Shown one piece after another: positions 36,431 to 48,709 of a stretch of 64,000 bases of DNA. Each line of letters begins with the position of its first letter. Positions within the stretch are counted from its first letter, which is position 1. The notes beneath the pieces were generated by a model, which did no database searches, was not told the origin of the DNA, and saw only the letters and a program-made list of their open reading frames with translations. Source of the stretch: Purshia tridentata (Eukaryota > Streptophyta > Magnoliopsida > Rosales > Rosaceae); assembly GCA_003254885.1 (NCBI GenBank), contig QANT01001000.1, positions 1-64,000 on the forward strand, read 5' to 3'. The translations under genes and the position numbers were made by a program.

Positions 36431-36694
36431 AATCACATCAAGATAAGAGAAAAAAAAACAAAATTCTAAATTTAAAATCACGTCGTATTACAAAAAAGAG
36501 ATAATAATATCTATAAAAATAGAAATGTGAAAAACTAGCCAAATTTTACTTCAATTAAAGAAAAATCACATCAAGATAAGAGAAAAAAAAAACAAAATTC
36601 TAAATTTAAAATCACGTCGTATTACAAAAAAGAGATAATGATATCTATAAAAATAGAAAAGTGAAAAACTAGCCAAATTTTACTTCAATTAAAG
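36431..36694. repeat. Recent 133-bp tandem duplication
   Basis: The unit starting AATCACATCAAGATAAGAGA occurs at 36431-36563 and 36564-36694, ending CTTCAATTAAAG in both. Only a handful of single-base differences and one A-run length change separate the copies, so the duplication is young. Confidence 0.95.
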
Positions 36695-37797
36695 ATTTTT
36701 AGTCTTTCTTTAGAATATTAGAAATCCAACTATTGAGTAATACTGTAATACTGATCCTAAATAAATTTTGAAAATTTATTTTATTAGGATATGCTCCGCC
36801 TATCTATGTTAGTGAGGGTTTATACAAATTATACTTTATAATCGATTTTTGTTTATCCAAAATGATGAGTAAAACATCACTTTATCACTGTATCGTAATA
36901 ATTCATTAAGAAATAGAAAACAGTAAAACCCAATAGTTTTCAGTTTGGCTACTAATTTGGGGTGTTATTTTTCAGTTTGGCTTAATTTGATACCTTATTC
37001 GACCTACAGACAACAGGTTCTGCAGCTACATTGGGCCCTGCAGCTATTTTGGGCCTTGCAGGCCATCATATTTCGCTTTATAATATGGGCCTGAACATAC
37101 TAAATGGATTGTAGAAACTCGTTATATTTGTTATTGAACTGGCTTGAGTTATATTTTTTTGCCATATGTAATCAGAAGCGTACAAACATGAGTTGCACGT
37201 AAAATTACTAAATTTACAGTGAAATCCAACCACTAGGTGGTTATGAAGATTCGATAATGCCATGATTCTGAAATTGGTTCAGATTCTTACACAAACCGAC
37301 AGATGAGAGCCAATAAACATTTATAAAAGGTTCACGAACTGAACCTACCAACTAGTGGGAGGGTGGGACTAACCTAAGTTACCTAACGGTCCTAACGTAA
37401 GCTGGTTAAGAGCGTCTAACTAGCATTTCTAAGACACTCTTTAAATTTTACTTTTAAATTTTTTACTTTTAAATGTGGTAATTTAAAGATTTACAATTAT
37501 TCATTTTAATACACTCTTAAAAAGCAGGAATCTTTTAAGCAATTTATAAATATTTATAAATTTTAATAGTTAATTATTGAAGAGTCTATAGCTACGCATA
37601 TTTTTTGGGTCGCTTTCAAATGTGATTCATACGAATCATATGATATAGAATCTTCAGGCAAAAGAAAGGAAATTGAGTAGAAAGAGATGAGAAGATAAGA
37701 GAGAGCATCTTAGAATTGACTGCGAAAATGGTCAGCCCAGAACAATTTCCAATGTGTTGTAATTCTTTGAATAGAAAACTCAATAACTACAAATTAA

Positions 37798-37811
37798 AAC
37801 TATATATATAT
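37798..37811 (+). promoter_or_regulatory. Putative TATA box of the CAD-like gene
   Basis: A run of TA repeats (ACTATATATATATT), about 57-70 bases before the ATG at 37868. Confidence 0.35.
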
Positions 37812-37867
37812 TGAGTTGAGTGAAGTGAGTTCTACATCCCAAGGCAATATCTTCCTCCCATATTGTC

Positions 37868-39525
37868 ATGGCTCAAACCACTCCAAATCATACACAGAGT
37901 GTTTCTGGGTGGGCAGCTCACGATTCCTCCGGCAAGATTACCCCTTTCATCTTCAAACGAAGGTACGTACGTATTAAAAAACATAAATCTTTCACTTATT
38001 AATTCACATGGATTCACCATGAAATCAATTTTCAGTCTTTAATTAATTAGTTTGTTATTGATTAAACTTTATGATATATGTACAGAGAAAACGGCATCAA
38101 CGATGTGACCATAAAGATCTTGTACTGTGGGATATGCCACACTGATCTTCACTATATTAGGAATGAGTGGGGTATCACCATGTATCCTGTTGTCCCCGGG
38201 TAACATATCTCTCTCTGTCTCTGTTTTTTTGGTACAATATGTGTCTCCGTTTTGGTCTCTGAGACAGAACAGACGTGTTAAAATGCTATATATATATATG
38301 AGTTAAAATTAATTTGTGTACGCAATTAAAATTTCAAAAATGTACGTGTGAGGAAGGCATGAGATTACAGGGGTGATCACGGAAGTCGGAAGCAACGTGA
38401 AGGAGTTTGCGGTGGGAGACAGAGTGGGAGTGGGGTGTTTGGCAGCGACATGTTTGGAGTGTGAGTACTGTAAGACTTCCCAAGAAAACTACTGCGACCA
38501 GGTCCAATTTACCTACAATGGCATCTTCTGGGATGGTAGTATTACCTACGGTGGCTACTCCAAAATGCTCGTCGCAGATCACAGGTAAACTTACCTACCT
38601 AAGCAAAAATAAAACCTAGGCTGCTTAATTCAGATTTGTTCTTTCCTTAGTAACATCTCCACGAGCAGTAAGAATTGAATTGTTGTGTTTGATATTGAAG
38701 GTACGTGGTGAAAATACCATCGAATCTACCATTGGATGCAACAGCACCACTATTGTGCGCTGGAGTGACAGTGTTCTGCCCCATGAAAGACCACAACTTA
38801 CACCAATCACCAGGGAAGAAGATAGGGGTTGTCGGTCTGGGAGGTCTTGGACACGTGGCAGTCAAATTCGGGAAAGCCTTTGGTCATCATGTGACTGTCA
38901 TAAGCACCTCTCCATCCAAAGAGAAAGAGGCTAAAGAGCGTTTGGGAGCAGACCACTTCTTAGTCAGTACAGATGCTAAACAAATGCAGGTAGCTTTTTA
39001 ATTAATTATTGTTTGTTTTTGGCTAATTTGAGAATTAAGTTGAGGATTTAAATTGAGGACATGCGATCGAGCAGGAGGGAAAGAAGAGCCTTGACTTCAT
39101 TTTGAATACGGTGTCGGCTAAGCACGCTATTGGACCGCTGTTGGAACTGCTCAAAGTGAATGGGACAATGGTGGTTGTGGGTGCACCAGACGAGCCCTTT
39201 GAATTGCATTCTTTCCCTATGATATTTGGTATAAACCATCAGCCCAATCGATCATGTTATAGCTAAGTATATATAGTATTAGTACGTACTATTAATTTCA
39301 TAATTCAATGCTGCAGCCAAGAGGGTATTGAAGGGCAGCATGATAGGAGGAATTAGCGAGACAAGGGAGATGATGGATGTGTGCGGGAAGCACAACATTA
39401 CGTGCGACATTGAGCTTACAACACCAGACAAAATCAACGAGGCTTTGGACCGTTTAACAAGGAATGACGTTCGTTATCGATTCGTCATTGACATTGCTGC
39501 TGCTTCTGCAACATCTTCCCTTTGA
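37868..39525 (+). CDS. CAD: Cinnamyl alcohol dehydrogenase-like, NADP-dependent zinc MDR
   Basis: Six exons: 37868-37962, 38086-38199, 38357-38584, 38701-38989, 39075-39228, 39317-39525; 362 aa, the usual CAD/mannitol-dehydrogenase length. It should reduce or oxidise aromatic or terpenoid alcohols and aldehydes. Catalytic zinc ligands: Cys49 (CGICHTDLH), His71-Glu72 (PGHEITG), Cys165 (LLCAGVTVF). Structural zinc: Cys102, 105, 108 and 116 in the C-x2-C-x2-C-x7-C spacing. Rossmann motif GLGGLGH at 191-197, then [12 protein letters not shown], whose Ser favours NADPH. The C-terminus [11 protein letters not shown] is typical. The substrate cannot be read from sequence: it groups by eye with the class II (CAD6-8/ELI3-like) enzymes rather than the lignin-specific pair. 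Confidence 0.93.
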
Positions 39526-40229
39526 ATTATGCCGCTTTCTACTTTCCTAATAATCGTGTGCCATGTGCCTTGTTTTCATTACCCTTAATCCTAGTCAGCC
39601 ATCTATGTATGTCAAATTGGTATGCAATAAACTGTAACATCATTGTTATTTTTGTTCAACAGATTAATATTATATGCCATGATAAGATCGAGATAGCTAG
39701 TTGCTTGCAAGGGAGGGTTTTTCCAAGAAGCAACATATATACAATATGGAAGTCTATGTCTCTCTCTTTTTCTTTTCTTTTTTCTGAATAAATCCAAGTC
39801 TTTGTTATTTGAATTATTTAAATTGTTTTTTGTTGTTTAGTTGGGTCAATTGTGGAGAAACTTTAGGAGTCATGGTTGTGTTTATACTTGAGTCAAGTTG
39901 AATAAGTCAAATTCAAGTATTCAACATAACTTTTGTGTCATTTTGTTAAATTAAACACTGATTCAATCATTCAACAACCAACCTTGGCCAAAAACAAAAA
40001 AATCATTCAACAACCAAAATCTTTACAATCATGATAATCTTGGGGCAGTTGGGCTTTTATATTTTGGATGCTCCCCTTACTGATGACCGTACTGAGCTTG
40101 GCAGGCCAGCACTAATATGGGGATAGTTTGTTTTGTTTTGGGCCTTTGGCCCATTTGTTATGCAAAAAATAAAAGAGAAATCTTGGTTGCGAGCTAATCC
40201 ACCAAACCAAAGATTTTCCTATTTTTATA

Positions 40230-40350
40230 AAATAAATTAGTTTTTTTTATATTTTTCTATTATAGTAGAGTGGGAAGATTTGAATCCGGATATGTAGAGA
40301 AAATTTTTATCCTCCATCGGCTAATTAAGCCCATCTCAATTCACTTAAAA
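40230..40350 (-). mobile_element. SINE-like fragment
   Basis: On the - strand it has the same order of words as the copies at 8098 and 17733: TGAATTGAGATGGG, AAAATTTTCTCTAC, a weaker B-box-like CGGATTCAAATCTTCC, then CTATAATAGAAAA and an A-rich tail. It is the most diverged of the three. Confidence 0.35.
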
Positions 40351-40676
40351 TAAATTAGTTGAAACTAAGTACAATATATATCCAAGAAAATTTTGACGCA
40401 AGTGAAAATTGGGGACAAAGCTGTCCTAGTATCGTACACATCTTTATCTTCTGGCTTCCAATGATTAAGTTAGAGGCATACCCACTTGGGAAATAAATAA
40501 ACATTAAACCTGATGAGATAATTAAGCATATTATAGAAGGAGATATAGCCACTGAAAACGGAATATGCCTTTATTCCTTCCTTCTCTCTTCTTTCATTTA
40601 TATATAGAAATCTTAGTTGGCCACAAAGCAATGGGTTCATCAGGATGAGTGTGTGACTGCATCATTGGGAGGTGGA

Positions 40677-40737
40677 CACGTCACCTTAATTTCTTCCAAA
40701 TCTGTAGTCACGTCATGGACTATAAGATGCCACGTCA
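40677..40737. promoter_or_regulatory. Cluster of three CACGTCA (ACGT-core) boxes
   Basis: CACGTCA occurs at 40677-40683, 40709-40715 and 40731-40737, about 112-172 bases before the ATG of the dead aquaporin gene. Such boxes are bound by bZIP (ABRE/TGA) factors. They are probably left over from the promoter of the gene when it was intact. Confidence 0.45.
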
Positions 40738-40848
40738 TGATTTGGTGGCATATGCTCTAGCTGCTCTCGCATAAATCTTACTTCTCTAGCTGTAGGTTCG
40801 AACAAGCACTATTAATTAATTATTAAACTTTTAAGTGCATAGTAGACG

Positions 40849-41587
40849 ATGTCAAAGGAAGAAGTGACTGAAGCAGGAGACGTATCACACGAGCAGCAAC
40901 AGCAACCCAGCAGAGACTAAGCACCTCTTTAATTATGACGCAGCGGAGCTCAGTCTCTGGTCTCTATTGCACTGCTGGAGTATAGGGTACGTACGTAATT
41001 CAAATTCAGATTTTGATCATCATAATTTAAAGTTAATTAACTGATTATATGTGTATAAATTTTAATTCCTCTCCAAGTAAGCATTATTTCTACTTGTTTG
41101 CGCTGTCTTCTCTGCCACACTGATCCTATAAGAGAAACGCACGCGATTCTGACGTCCCAGCTGGAACTGCTAGCTTAATTAACTGACATGTCACATGTGT
41201 GTGTGTTTGGATGACAGGTTTTCTGTATTGATGGTGCATTTGGACACCATCCCCATCACAGGCACTGGAATTAACCCTGCTCGCAGCTTGGGAGCTGCTG
41301 TTATATATTTTCGACGACGATAAAGTTTGGGACGACGATCAGCTCACATATACATAATGTTGATATATGTTAATTACTTTATAAGATATAAAGGATGATT
41401 TTGATATACATGGTAATGACGTATATCTACTTGTATTATTCTTATTGTGCAGTGGATATTCTTGGTAGGACTGGGACCCTTTTTGAGGGCCCTGGCCGCA
41501 GCAATTAATCACCAACACATTCTGAAAGCTGCAGCCATAAAGGTCTGGGATATTCATTCACCACCACCAACGTACCCCACCCGCTGA
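40849..41587 (+). pseudogene. PIP2: Broken PIP2-type aquaporin
   Basis: Three pieces remain. 40849-40990 starts MSKEEVTEAGDVSHEQQQQ and stops after PSRD; a shifted frame continues with NYDAAELSLWSL, the PIP2 segment before helix 1. 41218-41342 gives [20 protein letters not shown], the second NPA box and its loop, with a one-base frame change after AAVIY. 41453-41587 gives WIFLVGLGPFLRALAAAINH then the QHILKAAAIK tail, followed by an unrelated end. Helices 1-4, loop B and the first NPA box are absent, and the exon after DDDQ lacks a GT donor (CAG|CTCAC). It cannot make a water channel. A working paralogue elsewhere in the genome is expected. Confidence 0.88.
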
Positions 41588-41966
41588 TCGATCAATACAT
41601 ATATATTTAATATTTGCATGGGTTGCTTTGCTTCTTCACTCATTTGTTATGTATGTTTTTTATGTTTGTTTCGTTTATGAATGGTCATCCTTGTACCAGT
41701 ACTTATTTAATTATGTGGTGGCTCTAATTTTTCTGTATTTGTTTGTCCAGTCTGTGTAATAATATACTTCTATTTATATATAAAGTAGGTCGACGGCCGG
41801 TTTTTAATTAATTACTTTTGTTGACAGTAGCAGATAGCGAGCTTGTAATTAAGACGTTATAATTATATGTATGACTAAAAACTTGGCACGTAGTCACGTA
41901 AAAAAGATCAAGACTTGATTCGACTTAATTACATGCAAGATTGCATGAGATAAATAATTAAATCAG

Positions 41967-42227
41967 CAATGCTATAAATTTCAAAAAATGATCTAAAAAA
42001 TGTGTTTCAAATATGATATAGCGCTGATATGGTGCTGACACGATCGAGATGTGTTCCATCTAGTTCATGTGTTACAGCCAATTTACGTCGACACCATATC
42101 GTTGCTATGTCACCATGTTGTCGCTTTGTCGACATCATATCATTTATATCACTATATAATCGCTTTATCGATATCAAATTATTTGGGACATATTTTTGAA
42201 TCAATTTTTAGAATTCTTAGCATTTTT
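41967..42227. mobile_element. MITE-like element, about 260 bp, with imperfect terminal inverted repeats
   Basis: The left end CAATGCTATAAATTTCAAAA (running on to about 42012) matches the reverse complement of the right end, which reads AAATGCTAAGAATTCTAAAA, over some 45 bases with scattered mismatches. The interior contains two imperfect tandem units of about 43 bases (42100-42185, words CGCTTTGTCGACATCA and CGCTTTATCGATATCA). No transposase and no certain target-site duplication, so the superfamily is open. Confidence 0.55.
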
Positions 42228-43085
42228 ATAAATAAATATGTTTACACCACTTGATAATTATGTTTATCTTTTATTGGTCCCGTGATTGTAGGTTTATCTA
42301 ATCGATCACGTTTTTAGTGCTAATTATCTAACATGCATGGTCTCTCATCCGATCCGGTTGATGATAATATTGCTACATAGATAATTGAATAATTTTATCC
42401 AAATGAATATTTATCTACATTCTTGGTGGGACCACCATCAGTACGTAATCTTTTATTTTTTGGTCAGAACCACATTACCTATTCATTTGGTCCATTTGGA
42501 CCATGTGATTCTTATCAATCATTATCTGACAATACATTTTACAAAACTATATATATATCCTTTAGATCCATCATTATATCCTCTAGCTTCTTAAGTAGTT
42601 CAAAATTATTTACATCCTCAAGTATAAAGTTTAATCTTCAAAATCATGCTTAGTGCAAATTTAAAACACGGTACATGAAAATTAGGAATAGTATTATTAC
42701 GCAAAATAAAAGAGAAAAGGCAAAGATATTAATGAATAAAGGTAGGAGAATTTCGATACATTTTCATAGCGTAAGCGTACGAGGATCAACTTGATCGATG
42801 AGCAGCTGCGCTAGCTAATTAAGTTTGTGGTGAGTGGTGTAATCTTTGCTTGCATCAATTGGCAATATATTTATTTCCTCTAGCTAGCTCTAAAAACGTA
42901 TACGTGGACTTGTGTCGAAGATTTACACGTAGAGAGAACACAACGTGTGAGGGACTCTAACGTGTGATAAAAGCCATAGCTAGCCATAACTAATTGAGGC
43001 GGTGTTAACTGCCAACTGGCCTCCTGGGGCTTAATCAGTTACCAAAATTACTTTCCTTGTAAACCTAGCAAACCATCAATCACCT

Positions 43086-43094
43086 CTATATATA
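43086..43094 (+). promoter_or_regulatory. Putative TATA box of the UPF0496 gene
   Basis: CTATATATA, about 118-126 bases before the ATG at 43212. Confidence 0.45.
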
Positions 43095-43211
43095 CGCAAA
43101 CTTACTTCATTATGCTTTTTTTTAATTTAAATCTCTTTTGAGCGAAGAAGAAGCCCAACAAGGAAGAATATTATTAGATCTTCATCGATCTGCTGGATCT
43201 TATTTATAAAC

Positions 43212-44564
43212 ATGTCTAAGATGCGGAAATTTCTGCGCACCAAGTTGAGATCTGCGTTTTCGAAGCTCTGTGAGTTCTAATTTATATATAACATCATTTT
43301 AATTATCTGTTTTCAAAGCCGAGTGATCGAGCTGAAAAAGAAAAAAAATATATTGCTCAGTTTTTTCTTAATTAATTTTTGTTTCTGATATTCTGATCAT
43401 ATCTGTTTGGTTTAACTAACTATGTCGTCTTGTGCAGGTTGCAGATCACGAAAAGAGCGTGGCGGTGGCAGTAACTTTCCGAGCAAGTTAAGCGTGAATG
43501 AGGAATACTTGGAAGTTTTCAGAACAAAGTCGTATGTAGAAATGTGGGATAAAGTTCATGGAGGACAGGTGCCAAGAGCAAGCAGGAGTAGTACTAGACT
43601 CTCTTCGTCATCTTCGTCTCTTCCTACTTTGCAACATTTGGATCATCATCTCTCAGAAAATTTGCTTGAACCACGGCAAGAAACCCTAAACGAGATGATG
43701 AATGAGAGCAGCTTCAATCTCCACCACCTGCTCACAGAGTACTTCGAAGCCAGCTTACAGGCATGCCATATATGCGAACTACTCCTCCGAAGCATCCAAC
43801 AAACGCGCGCTCACTACCGGAGCATCAAAAAAGTGATGATAAAACTAGGCCAAAGCCAAAGCCAAAGCCAACATAATAATTACACTAGTACTATTGGTGA
43901 TGAACAATGCCGAGCTATTTTTGGAGAGCTTAACAAATTTGCGGATATCAAGAGTCCTTTATCAATTATTAGCCCCATGAAATTTCGTGATATTCATGAC
44001 GACTACTTGGCATTGCTCCGTAGATTAACTTCAACGCACAAAAAGATTCAACGGAGAGCAAAGCGTAATAGAATTTGCAAGAAAGTTGGGGGAGTTGGGC
44101 TCGTAGTGTCACACACTGCACTTTTGATTGCGTTTCTTGTCTTTGCGTTTCAGAGCATGATCGGAATTGTGGCAGCACCAGCAATGTTGGCTTGTTCCAT
44201 GGGTTTATGCAAGAGGCAAATTGAGTCGGCGCGGGAGTGGTTAAACAAGAGATTGCATGAAAGCCTTGGGCAGCAACTTGATGTTGCAGCAAAAGGGGTG
44301 TACATATTGATCAACGATTTTGACACCATGAGTCGGATGGTGAGGAGATTAGATGATGAGGTGGAGCACCGTAAAGCTGTTGCGGATATGTGTGTGAGGA
44401 ATTGCAACTGTGAAATGATGAGGGAGGTTGTGAGGGAGTTTCATGTCCGTGAGTCTAGCTTTTTGGAGCAGTTAGAGGAGCTTGAAGAACATATTTACTT
44501 GTGTTTGCTCACCATAAACAGATCCAGAAGGCTTGTGATTCAAGAAATAATTGAAATCCATTGA
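43212..44564 (+). CDS. UPF0496 (DUF677) membrane protein
   Basis: Two exons, 43212-43269 and 43438-44564, give 394 aa. The single-exon alternative from an ATG at 43422 would lose the conserved N-terminal MSKMRKFLRTKLRSAFSKL, so I prefer the spliced model (GTGAGT donor, TGTGCAG acceptor). Features: a basic N-terminus, a Ser-rich linker, the family motif NVNEEYL-like LSVNEEYLEVFRTKSYVEMW, long helices with coiled-coil character (LTEYFEASLQACHICELLLR), two adjacent hydrophobic segments around residues 240-275 (VGLVVSHTALLIAFLVFAF, then IGIVAAPAMLACSMGL), and a helical tail ending IQEIIEIH. Plasma-membrane or tonoplast location is likely; the biochemical role of the family is not known. Confidence 0.9.
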
Positions 44565-45913
44565 TACTGGGTCAATGACGCATGCACGCACATGCTTTAT
44601 CATCTTGCTTGTGAACCATGTTTAACGTACATCGATGTTACGCTAAAAGATGGTAACATTCAATGGTATGATCCATGACCTTGAGCGTGAGCTAGCTAAA
44701 AGTAGAATTGGCATATCTTCAAGTTATCCATGCAATTGCTTCATTGTGAACATGAATTTAATTCTTTAAGGCACAAAAAGAACAATGTGCATTTATTGAG
44801 CTGCATACATATTTATTCATACCATCTGAAATCTCTGATGCGTATATATATGTTGAAGGTAATTAATGTTACTTTATATTACTTGCTCTGTTTAATACTC
44901 GTATGTGGCTATTGGCCACTTCTGTTTTTGTAGTGTCTTATGATGCTTAATTATGTGATGCTTCAAATCACATAATTACGGGACATGCGATTTAAAGTTT
45001 TGAAATCAATAAATTATTCAGTTAATCTTATTAAATTTTCTTGATTAAATTATAATTGTATGTACCTCTTGACAATACTATTATGCACTAGTACTTATTC
45101 TAGTTCGATTTTCCATAATTGGAACGATACATACAATGGCGTTCAAGAAGATTAGGTTTGACTGGATATGACCCATTTTGGATGGAAATTAAAAATGAGA
45201 AGTTATTGTCCTAGCCCCTTTCATCTTCTGTTGTCCACGAAGAAAAGGATGGTAGCCCTTCAATTCAAGGCCCATTTGTGAAGTTTTAAAACCCAAATCT
45301 TTTAAGATTGAGGGTGGCTTCTCCAGCCCAACTCCATAATATAGTAAACCCACAAGCAACATAACATCTACAAACCATCTTCTTCCAAGTTTAATTTGAT
45401 TAAAAGATGGATAGTTCCAACATGAAAAATAATTAACTATTACAACATTATGCAAAATGATTTATAGGGGATTTTGATTTCCAAAGATAGTAACTTTTAC
45501 AATATAAACCTACATATTACAAGAATATAAAATTATAAATTATAGTAAAGGTAAACATTTCTACATGACGCTGAAGCTTCATCATCTTCACCACTCTTCT
45601 TATTTAATTGCTATGACAGAAGATACATCCATACGGTACCATAGTGGTTCTTGGATCGATCCCTTTACTTATTGGCCTCAAAAATGCAAGAAGTGTAATA
45701 TGTAATAGGCTAAGAGCCTTGAGTTTCTGGGTTTTGGTCCCCAACACAAATTCACAATTGCCAGCCATAATTATTAGGACCTAAACCACCTGATTATTTG
45801 ATAACCAAACATTTAATGTGGCGGGCTGCAGCTTCAGCACAATAATAGAAGCACGCCTCTGCCTCTCCAAATTAATGAAGCAAATAAAACCCTGAACCGT
45901 AAAGCCCAGTTAA
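44565..45913. other. Intergenic between UPF0496 and expansin (tail to tail)
   Basis: AT-rich DNA holding both 3' flanks. A frame at 45189-45455 (-) has no family likeness. Nothing else recognised. Confidence 0.4.
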
Positions 45914-46877
45914 CTAAGCGAACTGTGTTGCGCTGGAGAAAGTCTGGCCAAAGCGCCAATTTGACGGCACAATGTTTTGAAAGAGTTTAGTTTCTCCATC
46001 AGTAGTGGTGACTTTGAAGGACAGAGCTTGGCCATTGAGGTAGGCATTGGACTGCCAATTGGCTCCCCAATTCCTTGACATTGCCATCCAACCAGTTTTT
46101 GAGCCTTTGATGTAGGCAGATTTAATAGATCCAGCCCCTCCCACATTGCTTATCAGAACAAGCTCAAAATAGTCCCTCCCATTTATGCTGAATCTCACAC
46201 CCCCATGCTTCTTGCATGGAACCCTGAAATTTCAAATCAAATCCCATTAATATGCTAATCAAATTACAAGAAACTTGAATTGAAGTAGCTTGGAATATAT
46301 AGGAAATTAATTAACCTTTGAAACAAGACGGGGACTATGCCACCCCTGTAAATTCCAATCTTTTCCCAAGCAGGCTGAGCCATGTCAAAATGCTGAAGGG
46401 GTGGGTTGCACCATCCTCCATTGTTGCTTGGAAGATCATAATTAGGAGGGCAAAAGTTTGTTGCGGTAATTGTAACTGATACTCCTTTTCTGCACCATTT
46501 AGAATCTGCCGCATAATCACATATGATCTTATAGCATTGCCCACATGAAGCCCCGTCGTTAAACAAGGCAGTACTTAAAGCGGCGGTCCTCGTCCCATAC
46601 CCTGTGGAATACAGGTTACCATACCCACAAGCTCCCCCTGCAGATTCATTTGAATTGCTTTTTCAAAATTGACAAAATACAAAAGCAGATTAATTAAGCA
46701 AGATTGGAATTGAAGAGCTAGCTATGTACACATACCCATAGTTCCTGAGGCGTCACTTCCTCCGTAAAATGTGGCATGACCTCTAGTAAACCCAGATGCT
46801 GTGAATGCTGCAACATATGTAGAAAGACTGCAGAGTCCAACCAAGATTATTGCTAATGCAAAATCGAGTTTGGCCAT
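45914..46877 (-). CDS. EXPA: Alpha-expansin (EXPA)
   Basis: Three exons on the - strand, 46877-46736, 46637-46316 and 46223-45914, give 257 aa. Expansins loosen cell walls in the apoplast without hydrolysis. A signal peptide ([20 protein letters not shown]) precedes [16 protein letters not shown] and the GH45-like domain: GGACGYGNL, the Cys-rich [23 protein letters not shown], and the catalytic-like HFDM. The C-terminal CBM63 has the surface aromatics in [19 protein letters not shown] and ends [12 protein letters not shown]. Intron positions are those of alpha-expansins. The start was set at MAKLDF, the family norm; an in-frame ATG at 46904 (MGNWVLLAT) is less likely. From gene order I would equate it with the Arabidopsis EXPA11 locus. 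Confidence 0.96.
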
Positions 46878-47015
46878 TGTTGCTAGTAAAACCCAGTTGC
46901 CCAATACGCAAAAGCTAGCAAGTCAGAGATGAAGCAGAGGATAATTTAGAGGATTGGTAGTAGTGCAATTGTATTTACATTTATTGGGCTATAATTGCAA
47001 GCAACAAGTACTGGG

Positions 47016-47027
47016 TATTTATATAAA
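47016..47027 (-). promoter_or_regulatory. TATA box of the expansin gene
   Basis: TTTATATAAATA on the - strand, about 139-150 bases before the ATG at 46877: a near-perfect plant TATA box. Confidence 0.55.
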
Positions 47028-48709
47028 GGATCGACTAGACCAATCACTAAATGCAACAGCCTCACATGGGTATTAATTAATGGGATTAGATTGAATTTTA
47101 TCTCTGCAAAGTCTGAATGCTTCTGAGCCCATCTGATGAATGATCAATTATTCCCACGTTCTCTAGTCGTCTGATCTTGAGTCATCTCTCATACACCCAC
47201 ATGCACCATGCTCTTCTCCAACAGAGGAGCCGTGAATAAATCAAAATCCAGAATCCAATTGTTCTATTTTTAAATGGTTTCTTCAAAGGTGTTGGTTGTT
47301 GCTATTTGAAGAAAAAATGACATATTTAATGTTTTTGTATGGTGGAATATTAATTTTAGACCGTACCGCACAACTTCACATGGTATTTGCTTGACCCATA
47401 TGATAAAATGACATTATTGATTATTCTTCATGTGCATGACACATGACCCTTTTTGACATTATATGAGCTGTATGTGCTAGCTTGTAATCTTATCTATGTA
47501 AGAATTTGGGTATGTTAAAAGAATCTCCTCACCACCGTCGATTTGCAACATATATATTATGCATTATATATTGAACTCATCATGGCCCACGAGCAGCCTG
47601 ATGCCAGAATTTGGGGTCTTACATCCTCAATTTTCATACTATATGTATATATTATATGCTATCAACCTGATCGGGTATTGTAAATTTGTACTAAGGTATC
47701 AAATGTTAGCCATTCCTTATAAATTAAAAAATGTGAATTTTGGAAATGAATTTTTTGTATGCCATGTATCTTTATTATAGTTGCATGTGATGGTAGCACC
47801 GTCAAGCATTGTGACAGTGAGTGCATCGACTTGAAATCATTTATTAATGGGCAGACGGAATTGGATTACTGAGATTGAGATTGAGAAGGCTGAAGACAAA
47901 AAATAAAGGACACAGAAAAAACAAGAAAAAAAAAGAGAATTGAAAATCTGAATTCCTATGGATTCTTTTTGGATAAGTGTAAAGTCCCAAGTTTTCAGTC
48001 AAAAAAGTTTATACCCTTTTGCCTGGGCTTGGTGATCTTAGCACCGCGGGCGCATTCTAAGGCGTTTTTATCGAAAGCAAAGAACATTATATATAGAGAT
48101 GATAAATGAAGGTGTTTGAGTGGAACATGGTTAGAAGTTCATATTGGTGCTTGAATTATTGAAGTCAATTCTTGCACATGATACATAAGACAATTCAGGG
48201 GCTGAACTGAAAAACTCTACAATCTATATTCACAATTTTTTTTAATTGAATCACACATTCTATGTTCACACTAGATGTCAAAGAAACTATTGGTACAGTG
48301 TTTCTTGTTGTCCGTTTTTAGAGCTTGTCAAGAAAAAGTAAGAATGAGCGAAAAAGTGCAAGCAACAATTCCGGAAATGAAGAAATTTCAGCTTTCATTC
48401 TCAGTTGGGTTGGGTGCGATATGCTTTAAGCAGTTTGGGTTTTTATGTATCATGTTTGCAGCTAAAGTGAACTGAATAACTGATGCTCTACATTTATGAA
48501 ATTTTGTGTGATTGTTGTAACCTGTTAATTTTTGTTAATACGCCCAAGCCATGGTTTATTAACATGACTAGGCCCACAATATTGATGATTTCATCGTTTT
48601 GGAAAATTATATTCAAAAGAGGAAAAACAAAACAAAATAATAAATCAATCATATAGCAATAAGAATTCCAACATTGAAAATAAAGTTAATGTTGATGGAA
48701 ATTGAAATA

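Larger units (their letters stand above)
35849..37867. other. Divergent intergenic region LARP1 / CAD
   Basis: Both flanking genes are transcribed outward from here. It contains a recent 133-bp tandem duplication (36431-36694) and otherwise AT-rich DNA. A CAD TATA box lies at 37798-37811. Confidence 0.45.
39526..40848. other. Intergenic, CAD 3' flank to PIP2 pseudogene
   Basis: AT-rich DNA with a SINE-like copy (40230-40350) and a cluster of three CACGTCA boxes (40677-40737) just ahead of the aquaporin remnant. No other gene seen. Confidence 0.45.
41588..43211. other. Intergenic, PIP2 pseudogene to UPF0496 gene
   Basis: AT-rich DNA containing a MITE-like element (41967-42227) and the UPF0496 TATA box (43086-43094). 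Frames at 42385-42653 are not family-like. Confidence 0.45.

Noticed and set aside
43422-44564. Single-exon UPF0496 model starting MSSCAGC
   Set aside because: The two-exon model uses good splice sites, stays in phase and restores the basic N-terminus typical of the family.
46878-46904. Upstream in-frame ATG of the expansin (MGNWVLLAT)
   Set aside because: Expansins normally start right before the hydrophobic core; the second ATG gives a standard signal peptide.
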